From the NCBI GenBank assembly GCA_045612485.1, contig JAZKZE010000105.1, positions 1 through 40,981 on the forward strand: a stretch of 40,981 bases of DNA, written 5' to 3'. Of this stretch, positions 8,347 through 15,557 are shown piece after piece. The first letter of the stretch is position 1; the number at the start of each line of letters is the position of its first letter. The DNA is from RGIG5327 sp045612485. Lineage in GTDB: Bacteria > Verrucomicrobiota > Lentisphaeria > Victivallales > UBA1829. The position numbers and the translations under genes were made by a program. The notes under the pieces were generated by a model. That model saw nothing but the letters and a program-made list of their open reading frames with translations, was not told where the DNA came from and ran no database searches.

Positions 8347-8745
8347 ATGATCAAAGCAATCGTAACTATTGCAGGGATGGCGGCGGCTATTGCGGCAGCA
8401 GTAACCACAGCCGGATGCGGTCACAACGTCGTCAATTATTCGGACGGCGTCGGGCTGGAAACAACATTCAGACCGGATTCCGGGAACTTCGGCTTGACGT
8501 TCCGTTACGGCAAAATCCTGAGCGCAACGGTCAGAGAGAATTCAGAAATCGAAATGACCGGAGAGGGGCAGGGGACCGGCGGAACCGGCGCAACCGTGAC
8601 CGGCGGAGCATCCAGCACCGGAAGCGTGAAAGTCAAGATCGGGCAGCAAATCACAGGTTACTACGTGGACGCGCTGAAGGCAGGAGCAACCAAAGAACAG
8701 CTGGACAAATACCAGACCGGAGAAAAGGCGGATTCCAGCAAATGA
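8347..8745 (+). CDS. Putative lipoprotein of the lysis/accessory cassette
   Basis: A 132-residue protein with a hydrophobic signal (residues 4-22) and a lipobox-like TAGC ending at Cys24. The mature part is Thr/Gly-rich, with GTGGTGATVTGGASSTG in the middle. It follows an XhlA-like membrane protein, so it could be a spanin-type outer-membrane lipoprotein (if the host is diderm), a superinfection-exclusion lipoprotein, or an accessory surface protein. No family was recognised. The -3 lipobox position is Thr, weaker than the consensus, so lipidation is an inference. Confidence 0.65.
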   Translation: MIKAIVTIAGMAAAIAAAVTTAGCGHNVVNYSDGVGLETTFRPDSGNFGLTFRYGKILSATVRENSEIEMTGEGQGTGGTGATVTGGASSTGSVKVKIGQQITGYYVDALKAGATKEQLDKYQTGEKADSSK

Positions 8746-9197
8746 CGCCGGAAAAGTATGTGCAGAGTTTCACAGACCCGGACAGCGGGGAGGTTGAGCA
8801 GATAACGACCGAACCGCTGGAATATTGGACAGCTGACGGATGGGAGATTATCCCGGCAGGCTTCCGGATTCAGTCAGTACCGTTTTTCCGGCTGGATTCG
8901 GAGGAAATCCGGATCTGTTTGCTGCACCAATGGCGCAGGACGGCAAAGAATACGCCGCGCGTGCCCGCTGTGATGGCTTTACGGCGTGACTTGATAAATT
9001 ACACGGAGGAACGATACAAGGGCATTACAGGGCGTTTCTGGGCGTTTCTGCGTGACCGGCTGAAAATTGAACTGCTAAGTATCACTTATATGTTCTCTTG
9101 TAGGACAATTTCACGAATTAAAAACGTACTACAAAGGTATTACAAAAGGTATTACAACTTATTACACGAAAAAATCAAGAAATTTTATAATTTCTGA
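8742..9197 (+). CDS. Hypothetical protein, possibly a degraded DUF1353-like paralogue with a shifted C-terminus
   Basis: The gene overlaps the lipoprotein stop through ATGA. Residues about 22-90 (TEPLEYWTADGWEIIPAGF ... LLHQWRR) loosely follow the DUF1353 pattern, with HQ where that family has HD. A perfect tandem 10-bp duplication (9031-9040 and 9041-9050) lies in the coding region. Removing one copy would put TGA at 9061-9063 in frame and give a protein of about 103 residues. The present C-terminal tail (about 47 residues, Tyr/Lys/Arg-rich) runs through an AT-rich region with repeats and a promoter, so the tail is probably recent or non-native. Confidence 0.5.
   Translation: MTPEKYVQSFTDPDSGEVEQITTEPLEYWTADGWEIIPAGFRIQSVPFFRLDSEEIRICLLHQWRRTAKNTPRVPAVMALRRDLINYTEERYKGITGRFWAFLRDRLKIELLSITYMFSCRTISRIKNVLQRYYKRYYNLLHEKIKKFYNF
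9031..9050. repeat. Tandem 10-bp duplication GGCGTTTCTG x2
   Basis: Two exact adjacent copies of GGCGTTTCTG. The unit length is not a multiple of three, so gain or loss of a copy changes the reading frame of the gene around it. Confidence 0.9.
9133..9166. repeat. Tandem 12-bp repeat AAAGGTATTACA
   Basis: Two exact adjacent copies (9133-9144, 9145-9156), followed by a degenerate third that keeps TATTACA (9160-9166). They lie upstream of the head-operon promoter and could be regulator sites. Read as protein they give the odd RYYKRYYNLL segment. Confidence 0.75.
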
Positions 9198-9226
9198 TTT
9201 GACATATCCAAAATCAGCATTATTGT
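9178..9226 (+). promoter_or_regulatory. Probable promoter and operator region of the scaffold-capsid operon
   Basis: TTGACA at 9199-9204, a 16-bp spacer and TATTGT at 9221-9226 form a good sigma-70-type promoter, 68 bases before the scaffold ATG. Two inverted repeats accompany it: AGAAATT/AATTTCT (9178-9195) just upstream, and CTGATTT/AAATCAG (9194-9200 and 9211-9217) around the -35. These are candidate binding sites for a late-gene regulator. Confidence 0.6.
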
Positions 9227-9293
9227 AACCATTGCCAATACCGGACATTCCGGGTAAAAAATGAAACGGCAATCAAAAGGAGATGACACCAAC

Positions 9294-9887
9294 ATGAAGA
9301 AAGAGGATTTGACCGCATTAGGACTTACAGACGAACAGGCAACCGCAGTTATTAACGTCCACAAAGAGGAATTGAAGGGATACGTCCCCAAATCCAGACT
9401 GGATGAAGTGATTGCGGATCGCGACGGGCTGAAAGATCAGGTCACGGAAAGAGATAAGCAGATCGCAGAACTGGGAAAGAGTGCCGGAGATAATCAGGTA
9501 CTGAAAGAGCAGATCACACAGTTACAGGCGGACAACAAGAAGGCAGCGGACGAATACGCCGCCAACATTGCACAAATCCGGCTGGACAACGCTGTGGAAC
9601 TTGCGCTGACAGGAGCAAAAGCCAAAAACGGCAAAGCGGTCCGCGCACTGCTGGATCAAAGCAAGATCAAAGTCGGAGAAGACGGCACAGTCGAAGGATT
9701 GGACGCACAAATCAAAGCTATTCAGAAGTCAGACGCGTATCTGTTCGACACCGGCGAACCGGCACAACCTCAATACAAAGGTGTTGTCCCGAAAGAAGGA
9801 GACGGAAAACCCGCCCAGAAATCCGTGAAAGAAATGACTTATGCGGAAATTTGCGCGTCTCTGAATAATGGCGGATCACTCAATTAA
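9294..9887 (+). CDS. Capsid scaffolding protein, phage GP20 family
   Basis: The 197-residue protein matches the phage minor structural GP20 (scaffold) family: LTDEQATAVINVHKEELKGY, a long coiled-coil of charged heptads (residues about 40-105), and the conserved VELALTGAKAKNGKAVRALLD segment. It sits directly before the major capsid gene, the normal scaffold position. I chose the ATG at 9294 because AAAGGAGAT lies at suitable distance; an in-frame ATG at 9261 lacks a ribosome site. Scaffold proteins direct capsid shell assembly and are then removed. Confidence 0.9.
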   Translation: MKKEDLTALGLTDEQATAVINVHKEELKGYVPKSRLDEVIADRDGLKDQVTERDKQIAELGKSAGDNQVLKEQITQLQADNKKAADEYAANIAQIRLDNAVELALTGAKAKNGKAVRALLDQSKIKVGEDGTVEGLDAQIKAIQKSDAYLFDTGEPAQPQYKGVVPKEGDGKPAQKSVKEMTYAEICASLNNGGSLN

Positions 9888-9925
9888 CTTAAAACAAAAC
9901 CACACACGAAAGAGAGGAAACAAAG

Positions 9926-10987
9926 ATGGCTGACACTAAATTTGACGCCAAAAGTTTCAACCCGGAGGCATTCGGACTCTACGTCAATAAGGTTCCGAAC
10001 CTCAAAAGAAATGAGCTTGTAAAAAGCCGCGCGGTAGTCGGTAACGAGGACATCCGCAATTCTTTCAGCTCACAGACCGGCACTTTTTATGCACGAATTC
10101 CGATGTTCGGCAACATCGACGGTGAAGCGCAGAACTACGACGGCAGCACTGACCTTGTACCGACCAGCACAACCACATTCGAACAGGGCGTGGTCGTATT
10201 CGGTCGCATGAAGTCTTGGGAAGAAAAAGACTTTTCTTATGACATTACCGGCGGAGTGGACTTCATGGACAACGTCGGGAATCAGGTCTCTGCATACTGG
10301 GAAGACATTGACCAGGGCGTATTGCTTGCGATGCTGAAAGGTATCTTCAGCATGACCGGCACATACAATGAAACATTCATTGCAGCGCACACTCTGGACA
10401 TCACCGGCGAAACCGAAAAAGATGTACAGGGCAATCCGCTGAATATGGTCGGTGCTGCAACGTTGAACACCGCAACACAGAAGGCTTGTGGCGATAACAA
10501 GGGGGCTTTCTCTCTGGTCGTTATGCACAGCGCGGTTGCTACCAACCTTGAGAACTTGAAACTGTTCAAATACATGACTCATACGGACGCGGACGGAATC
10601 ACCCGCAACCTTGCAATGGGTACATGGAACGGCTGCACTGTTCTGATTGACGACGGTATGCCGGTTGAAGACGGAAAATACACGTCTTACGTGCTGGGCG
10701 ACGGTGCTTTCAGCTACGAAAACATCGGCGCAAAAGTGCCGTTTGAAATGACCCGCGACGCATTGAAGGCAGGCGGCAAGGACATCCTTATTTCCCGTCA
10801 GAGAAAATGTTATGCACCGAAGGGAATTTCTTTCAAAGTTCCGGCTGGCATGGGTAAATCTCCCACAAACGCACACTTCGAAGACGGCGCAAACTGGGAA
10901 ATCGTACACGATGGCGGCGTTGCAAGCAATCGCAAGCACTTCGACCATAAGGGTATTCCGATTGCCCGCATTGTATCCCTTGGCTGA
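9926..10987 (+). CDS. Major capsid protein
   Basis: The 353-residue protein follows the scaffold gene and has the character of a HK97-fold major coat protein of PBSX/Bacillota phages: MADTKFDAKSFNPEAFGLY at the start, then GTFYARIPMFGNIDG, SWEEKDFSYDITGGVDFM and QVSAYWEDIDQGVLLAML. It would form the icosahedral shell. A GAGAGGAAAC ribosome site precedes the ATG. The neighbours (scaffold before, connector after) support the call strongly. Confidence 0.92.
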   Translation: MADTKFDAKSFNPEAFGLYVNKVPNLKRNELVKSRAVVGNEDIRNSFSSQTGTFYARIPMFGNIDGEAQNYDGSTDLVPTSTTTFEQGVVVFGRMKSWEEKDFSYDITGGVDFMDNVGNQVSAYWEDIDQGVLLAMLKGIFSMTGTYNETFIAAHTLDITGETEKDVQGNPLNMVGAATLNTATQKACGDNKGAFSLVVMHSAVATNLENLKLFKYMTHTDADGITRNLAMGTWNGCTVLIDDGMPVEDGKYTSYVLGDGAFSYENIGAKVPFEMTRDALKAGGKDILISRQRKCYAPKGISFKVPAGMGKSPTNAHFEDGANWEIVHDGGVASNRKHFDHKGIPIARIVSLG

Positions 10988-11019
10988 TTACAGACGGCTG
11001 GAAAAGGAGGAAATAGAAC

Positions 11020-11412
11020 ATGGACAACGCAATGAAGGACAGAATTACACAGCGGCTGGCGTCGATCGGCTACACGTTCACCGAAACAGACGGTTTTGCG
11101 CTTGATTTGATCTTCGATAAGGTCACGTCCCGCATTTGTCATGCCTGCAATATTTCCGCCATTCCAGCCGGATGTATGGAAGCAGAGATCACAGACGCAG
11201 TCTGTGGGGAGTTTCTGCAAGGGAAGAAATCGAATGGAACACTGACCGGAATTGAAGTTGAATCGATCGTCAAGGCAATTACAGAGGGCGACACAAAAGT
11301 GGAATTCGCTACCGGATCAACCGGCGCGGCGGACACTTTAGAAGCCTACCTGAAAACGCTGACGGCAATCGATCCGGCGACGATTATCGCTCACAGGAAG
11401 CTGGTGTGGTGA
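11020..11412 (+). CDS. Head-tail connector/adaptor (XkdG/YqbG-like)
   Basis: A 130-residue, mainly helical protein directly after the capsid gene, with a strong AAAGGAGG site. Size, position and pattern (MKDRITQRLASIGYT ... EAEITDAVCGEFLQGKK) fit the head completion adaptor that binds the portal ring. The next gene starts on the last base of its stop codon. Confidence 0.75.
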   Translation: MDNAMKDRITQRLASIGYTFTETDGFALDLIFDKVTSRICHACNISAIPAGCMEAEITDAVCGEFLQGKKSNGTLTGIEVESIVKAITEGDTKVEFATGSTGAADTLEAYLKTLTAIDPATIIAHRKLVW

Positions 11413-11789
11413 TGGCGGATATTACGGACATTCTGAAAAAAGCAAGGAAGCCGATCATGTCAATGATGACCGGTTCCTGTGACATTCAGGAATACAGAAA
11501 TGTAAAGGACCCGAAAACACACGTTACAAGGTCAGAACTTGTGACGTTGTTTACGGCTCAACCTTGCCGCCTGAGTTACAGCAAGAATCCAGCAACGGCG
11601 GAAGGAGACGCTCCCGGGTTGCTCCTTACCGTGCGGCTGTACCTTCCGTCGGAGCTGCCTATCAAGGCGGGCGATGTATTCACCGTAACGCAGTCTGGAA
11701 AGACGCGGACATTCAAAGCCGCGTCAGAACCGGCGATGTACACAAATCATCAAGAAATCGAGCTGGAAAGCGCGAAAGAGTACGCATAA
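11412..11789 (+). CDS. Head-tail stopper (XkdH/YqbH-like)
   Basis: A 125-residue beta-rich protein in the position of the stopper that closes the connector. The middle reads LTVRLYLPSELPIKAGDVFTV, typical of the XkdH/SPP1 gp16 type. The ATG at 11412 shares a base with the upstream TGA; GTG codons at 11406 and 11409 are possible alternatives. AGGAAG 11 bases upstream is the likely ribosome site. Confidence 0.72.
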   Translation: MADITDILKKARKPIMSMMTGSCDIQEYRNVKDPKTHVTRSELVTLFTAQPCRLSYSKNPATAEGDAPGLLLTVRLYLPSELPIKAGDVFTVTQSGKTRTFKAASEPAMYTNHQEIELESAKEYA

Positions 11790-11810
11790 GGCACACAGGG
11801 AGGGCAGAAC

Positions 11811-12404
11811 ATGGCAAGTATCAACCATGAGGCATTAATAGAGCTGCAACGGCAGTTTGAAGAAATGGCATCCCAGGAGGGGCAAAAAGCCTTTTATGAA
11901 GGCTGCGCCAAAGAGTGCGCCGCGCGGTTTCTGCGGAAGGTCATCAATAAAACCACAACCGGTGAAAATCAGTACACTTTCGAGGAAACAGGCGAGGTCT
12001 ACAAACGCGGCCCGAATAAAGGGAAAGCCAAAACCAAAAAGGTTGTATCGCGACAAGGCGGAACCTTAAAGCGTGGCTGGCGAGCATTGACCGAAGAAGA
12101 AGCGATCAACGGTAACGTCCCAGACGTTGAAACACACGTCAGAACACGGATACCAGTTGACCATTCCGGAAGCACACACAGCATCACGATCACCAACCCG
12201 GTGAACTATGCGTCATACGTTGAGAACGGACACCGGCAGCAGCCGGGGCGGTACGTTCCGGCGATTGGAAAACGCTTAAAAAAGAACTGGGTTGAGGGCC
12301 AATTTATGATGGCGAAATCAGAGGCGGAAACAAAAGCGGAAATTCCGGCAGTGTTACAGCGACGCTTGAATAACTTTCTGAAGAACGGAGGCGGGAACAG
12401 ATGA
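11811..12404 (+). CDS. HK97 gp10-like head-tail joining protein (XkdI-like)
   Basis: The 197-residue protein has the HK97-gp10 family pattern: a helical N-terminus, KRGWRAL in the middle, ITNPVNYASYVENGHRQ and the C-terminal PGRYVPAIGKRLKK. It joins head and tail with its neighbours. It overlaps the next ORF by 4 bases (ATGA). Confidence 0.85.
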   Translation: MASINHEALIELQRQFEEMASQEGQKAFYEGCAKECAARFLRKVINKTTTGENQYTFEETGEVYKRGPNKGKAKTKKVVSRQGGTLKRGWRALTEEEAINGNVPDVETHVRTRIPVDHSGSTHSITITNPVNYASYVENGHRQQPGRYVPAIGKRLKKNWVEGQFMMAKSEAETKAEIPAVLQRRLNNFLKNGGGNR

Positions 12405-12838
12405 AAACGGCAGACATCAAGCAGGGAATAGTTGACGCAATAGCGGCGGCATTTCCTTCAGCAACGATATACACCGAAAAGGTCCCGCAGAACTTCGAGG
12501 ATGGCAGTTTCAGAGTAAAGTCTATCACGGCAACCAATCGGGCAGAGCTTGGTTCCAGACGCTGGCGGGAAATTCAGTTTGATATTCTGTATTTTCCGGC
12601 GGCAATGGAAGAACTTGCAGAGGCTGAATGGGAACTGGTAAGGGACCGGCTATTCAACACGGTTGAATGGATCACCGTTGCAGACGATACAATGCGTGGC
12701 ACGGAACTTGCAGGGGACTGGGATGCTGAGGGAGAAGTCGGGCATTTTCGCGTCACATTCGGGGCGCATTTGCTTGAAGCTCCCGAACCGGGTCCGACGA
12801 TGGAAACTCTCACACAGAATACTGGAGGCAATCAATAA
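12401..12838 (+). CDS. Tail terminator-type protein (XkdJ-like)
   Basis: A 145-residue protein in the tail-terminator slot between gp10-like and sheath genes. Its pattern (IKQGIVDAIAAAFPSATIYTEKVPQNFEDGSF ... FDILYFP) is that of the PBSX XkdJ/DUF6838 phage proteins. It probably caps the tail tube. The stop overlaps the next start in a TAATG junction. Confidence 0.78.
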   Translation: MKTADIKQGIVDAIAAAFPSATIYTEKVPQNFEDGSFRVKSITATNRAELGSRRWREIQFDILYFPAAMEELAEAEWELVRDRLFNTVEWITVADDTMRGTELAGDWDAEGEVGHFRVTFGAHLLEAPEPGPTMETLTQNTGGNQ

Positions 12839-13023
12839 TGACAACCAAAAAAGCAGCGGCAGCAGAAGCAAAGCCGCAAAAATACACAAAGGTTGCACTG
12901 GCTGGCTCAAAGCGATTCCAGCTTAAACGTGACCTGATTAACGCGATCTTGATTGATGGTGAAGAATACACCATTGAAGAGGTTGAAAACGCAATAGAAA
13001 ACTATCTCAAACAGGAGGTTTAA
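12838..13023 (+). CDS. Small conserved protein before the tail sheath (61 aa)
   Basis: A 61-residue, Ala/Lys-rich start followed by KRDLINAILIDGEEYTIEEVENAIENYL. A similar short protein commonly precedes the sheath gene in PBSX-like phages; its function is not known. Its 3' end supplies the AGGAGG ribosome site of the sheath gene, implying coupled translation. Confidence 0.75.
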   Translation: MTTKKAAAAEAKPQKYTKVALAGSKRFQLKRDLINAILIDGEEYTIEEVENAIENYLKQEV

Positions 13024-13025
13024 TT

Positions 13026-14351
13026 ATGTGGGGCGGCGGAAAATGGCTCGTACAGAATAAAGTGCTGCCGGGATTTTACCATAAATTCCTGAGCGCAAAC
13101 AAAGACGGCATTGCTATCAGTGACCGTGGCAAGGCTGCAATCGGTCTTGAGTTGGATTGGGGTATTGAAGATCAGATTTTCACCGTTGAAAATGCTGACT
13201 TCCAGAAAAACACAAAGAAGATTTTCGGGTACAGTTATACAGATGATCAGATGAAACCGCTGCGGGAAATCTTCCTGAATGCGACGACGCTGTATTGCTA
13301 CCGTTTGAACGGCGGCGGAGAAAAGGCAACCGGCAAGTGGGGAACCGCGAAATATACCGGGACGCGCGGAAATGACATCAAAGTTGCGGTCATTGCGGCA
13401 GTCGATGAAGTAGGGGAATTCGACGTTGAAACCTATCTCGGAACAGCGAAAGTTGACACCCAGAGAGTGGCAACAGCGGCGGACCTTGTGGACAACGATT
13501 ACGTTATCTGGAAGAAAGACGGAGCATTGACAGCAGACGCCGGAACAGCATTTTCCGGAGGTACAAACGGCACAACCAGCGGGGACAGCCATCAAGCATT
13601 CCTTGACAAAGCGGAACGCGTTCCGTTCCATACTCTCTGCTGTAACTCTGACGATAAAGTGACCGTATCGCTGTATGTTGCCTACACAAAGCGTATGTGT
13701 GATGAGGTCGGTAAGGTATTCCAGTTGATCGTTCCCGGAGCAGACAGCACCGGCGCAGAGATTGCACCGGATAACTACAACGTCATTGTAGTGCAGAATA
13801 AGGTTCTGGACGATGGCGCGCCGGATTATGCCTTGATCTACTGGGCACTGGGCGCACATGCTGGCGTTGCGGTCAATAAGACCTTGCAGAACCGTATCTA
13901 TAACGGCGAATACAAGGTCGACACAGACTTCACGCAGACCGAATTGATCAACTTTATCAGCAACGGTAAATTCGCATTCCATGAAGCCGGCGAAAAAGTC
14001 CGCGTTCTGGCGGATATTAACAGCTTCGTGACGTTGACCGAGGAAGAGCAGGGCGAATTCAAGAACAACCAATCAGTCCGCGTATTCTATCAGCAGGTGA
14101 CCGACATTTCCGCCACATTTAACAAAAACTGGCAGGGGCTCACTCCGAACGATGCGGACGGCAGAAGCGCATTCCGTGGTGTGGTCATCAAGTACCTCCA
14201 GACATTGCAGGACATCCGTGCGATTCAGGAGTTTGACCCGGAAACCGTCGTTGTTGAAAAGGGCGAAGCAAAAGGCTCCGTGCTGCTGAGTTACCCGACG
14301 AATGCGGTCAATGCAATGTATCAGCTGTACGCAACTATCACGGTCCAGTAA
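13026..14351 (+). CDS. xkdK: Contractile tail sheath protein (XkdK-like)
   Basis: The 441-residue protein begins with the classic sheath start WGGGKWLVQNKVLPGFY, then AISDRGKAAIGLELDWG, and its C-terminal part (ISATFNKNWQGLTPNDADG ... RAIQEFDPETVVVEKGEAKGSVLLSY) is the conserved sheath core. It makes the contractile outer layer that drives the tube into the host. A long antisense ORF over this gene is a coding shadow. Confidence 0.95.
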   Translation: MWGGGKWLVQNKVLPGFYHKFLSANKDGIAISDRGKAAIGLELDWGIEDQIFTVENADFQKNTKKIFGYSYTDDQMKPLREIFLNATTLYCYRLNGGGEKATGKWGTAKYTGTRGNDIKVAVIAAVDEVGEFDVETYLGTAKVDTQRVATAADLVDNDYVIWKKDGALTADAGTAFSGGTNGTTSGDSHQAFLDKAERVPFHTLCCNSDDKVTVSLYVAYTKRMCDEVGKVFQLIVPGADSTGAEIAPDNYNVIVVQNKVLDDGAPDYALIYWALGAHAGVAVNKTLQNRIYNGEYKVDTDFTQTELINFISNGKFAFHEAGEKVRVLADINSFVTLTEEEQGEFKNNQSVRVFYQQVTDISATFNKNWQGLTPNDADGRSAFRGVVIKYLQTLQDIRAIQEFDPETVVVEKGEAKGSVLLSYPTNAVNAMYQLYATITVQ

Positions 14352-14370
14352 TTGAAGGGAGGAATAGACA

Positions 14371-14850
14371 ATGGCAGAAGTATTCAAGCCGAATGACGCC
14401 GTTTCCGCGAAACTGGGGAAATGTTACGTTATCATCGACGGGCAGCGCGAATTGTGGCTCCATGTCAAGAGCATTGAAGTCAAAGCAACCATAGACAGTA
14501 CCGACGTTCCGCGTCTGGGATCATTCGTCAAGGGCAGCCGCGCAACTGGCATGGCATACAGCGGCACAATGACCATCTACAAGGTCAATCCGCGAATCGA
14601 CAACATCATCCAACAGATGGCGGATACAGGGCTGGTTCCGTACTTCGACATCCAGACGGTCAATGAAGACCCGACTGCTGCGAACGGCAGAGACGTCAAA
14701 TTGATCAAAGATTGCCACCTTGACGGCGATATTGTTATCGCTGCAATGGATGGCGACGGTGAATTCCTTGAGCAGGAAGTCAGCTTCAATGCTGGCGGCG
14801 TACAACCGCTGGAAAAATTCAACGCTGACACCAGCATCATTGCCGGTTAA
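14371..14850 (+). CDS. xkdM: Tail tube protein (XkdM-like)
   Basis: The 159-residue product directly after the sheath matches the XkdM tube family: GKCYVIIDGQRELWLHVKSIEVKA at the start and EQEVSFNAGGVQPLEKF near the end. It stacks in hexameric rings to form the inner tube. AGGGAGGAAT precedes the ATG. Confidence 0.92.
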   Translation: MAEVFKPNDAVSAKLGKCYVIIDGQRELWLHVKSIEVKATIDSTDVPRLGSFVKGSRATGMAYSGTMTIYKVNPRIDNIIQQMADTGLVPYFDIQTVNEDPTAANGRDVKLIKDCHLDGDIVIAAMDGDGEFLEQEVSFNAGGVQPLEKFNADTSIIAG

Positions 14851-14863
14851 GCAAACACAAATA

Positions 14864-14891
14864 ATCCTCCCGGCGTAATTGTCGGGAGGAT
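14864..14891 (+). terminator. Hairpin after the tail tube gene, without a T-tract
   Basis: A perfect 9-bp stem (ATCCTCCCG/CGGGAGGAT) with a 10-base loop sits between the tube and chaperone genes. No T-run follows, so full termination is unlikely. It may protect the 3' end of the abundant tube message or attenuate downstream expression. Confidence 0.55.
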
Positions 14892-14921
14892 GCCAAAAAA
14901 ACACATCAAAGGAGCAAAAAC

Positions 14922-15356
14922 ATGAGCGAATTGACAGCATTTTTCAAAGAGAACAAAAAAGCGAAACAGAACGAATTTTTTGCGGCATCGAAAGACTTTA
15001 CAGGAGCAGACGGAAAGCCGCTGCTGTGGGAACTTCGACACGTTCCGACGATCACGATACAGCGCATTGAAAGCGAATGTACAACGATCAAAAAAGGCGG
15101 CGTGGCATCCGTTGACATGGTGGCGTTTCAAAAGAAAAAAATGGCGGCTGCTGTGGTATTCCCTGACTTGAAAAATGCGGAACTGATTGACAACTACATG
15201 AGTGATTACCCGCTGGATCAGAGAACACCGGAAAACCTGCTTCCGCTTATGTTGAACGACCCGTATGAATATCGGGCTCTGGCGGCGAAAATTGCAGAGA
15301 TGGAAAACATCAATCCGAATGAGCTGATTGATAAAATCGAAATTGCAAAAAACTGA
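14922..15356 (+). CDS. xkdN: Tail assembly chaperone, short form (XkdN-like)
   Basis: The 144-residue protein is XkdN-like (ELTAFFKENKKAKQNEFFAA ... KIAEMENINPNELIDKIEIAKN). It is the short (gpG-like) form of the chaperone pair that loads the tape measure before tube assembly. The strong AAAGGAG site supports the ATG. The final codons contain the slippery heptamer used to make the long form. Confidence 0.9.
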   Translation: MSELTAFFKENKKAKQNEFFAASKDFTGADGKPLLWELRHVPTITIQRIESECTTIKKGGVASVDMVAFQKKKMAAAVVFPDLKNAELIDNYMSDYPLDQRTPENLLPLMLNDPYEYRALAAKIAEMENINPNELIDKIEIAKN

Positions 15357-15553
15357 TTCGGCGCGGTGGGGATTCCGCGCTGGCACATTATCTGTTTCAG
15401 AAGTACGGCTGGACGATCAAACAGATAAAAGAAATCCCCGAATATAGCACAGAAGAAAAAGCCTTTCTCTGGGCTTCGATAAAGGTTCAGAGAGAGGATG
15501 AGAAGGAAGAGGAAGCCAAAATAAAGGCATCGAGAAAGAAGGGACGGCGTTAA
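14922..15553 (+). CDS. Tail assembly chaperone, long form by -1 frameshift (210 aa)
   Basis: A -1 shift on A AAA AAC (15347-15353) joins the 144-residue short form to 66 residues read from 15353 to the TAA at 15551-15553. The extension (LIRRGGDSALAHYLFQKYGW ... EEKAFLWASIKVQREDEKEEEA) has the pattern of the gpGT-type extension in PBSX-like phages. It has no start codon or ribosome site of its own. The long form is expected to bind the tape measure and tube subunits. Confidence 0.88.
15347..15382 (+). promoter_or_regulatory. Programmed -1 frameshift signal (slippery heptamer plus hairpin)
   Basis: The canonical X XXY YYZ heptamer A AAA AAC lies at 15347-15353 in the correct phase, directly before the short-form stop. 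After a 5-base spacer a hairpin (CGGCGCGG at 15359-15366 with CCGCGCTG at 15375-15382, loop 8) begins. Heptamer, spacing and stem together make a textbook stimulator. Confidence 0.88.
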
Positions 15554-15557
15554 TCAC

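Noticed and set aside
10070..10948. 292-residue reverse-strand ORF
   Set aside because: Antisense to the major capsid gene; frame left open by codon use of the real gene.
13020..14072. 350-residue reverse-strand ORF
   Set aside because: Fully antisense to the tail sheath gene, no ribosome site, Cys/Val/Phe-rich shadow composition.
14879..15070. 63-residue forward ORF starting in the hairpin after the tube gene
   Set aside because: It overlaps the chaperone gene in another frame and has no family pattern; the chaperone has the strong ribosome site.
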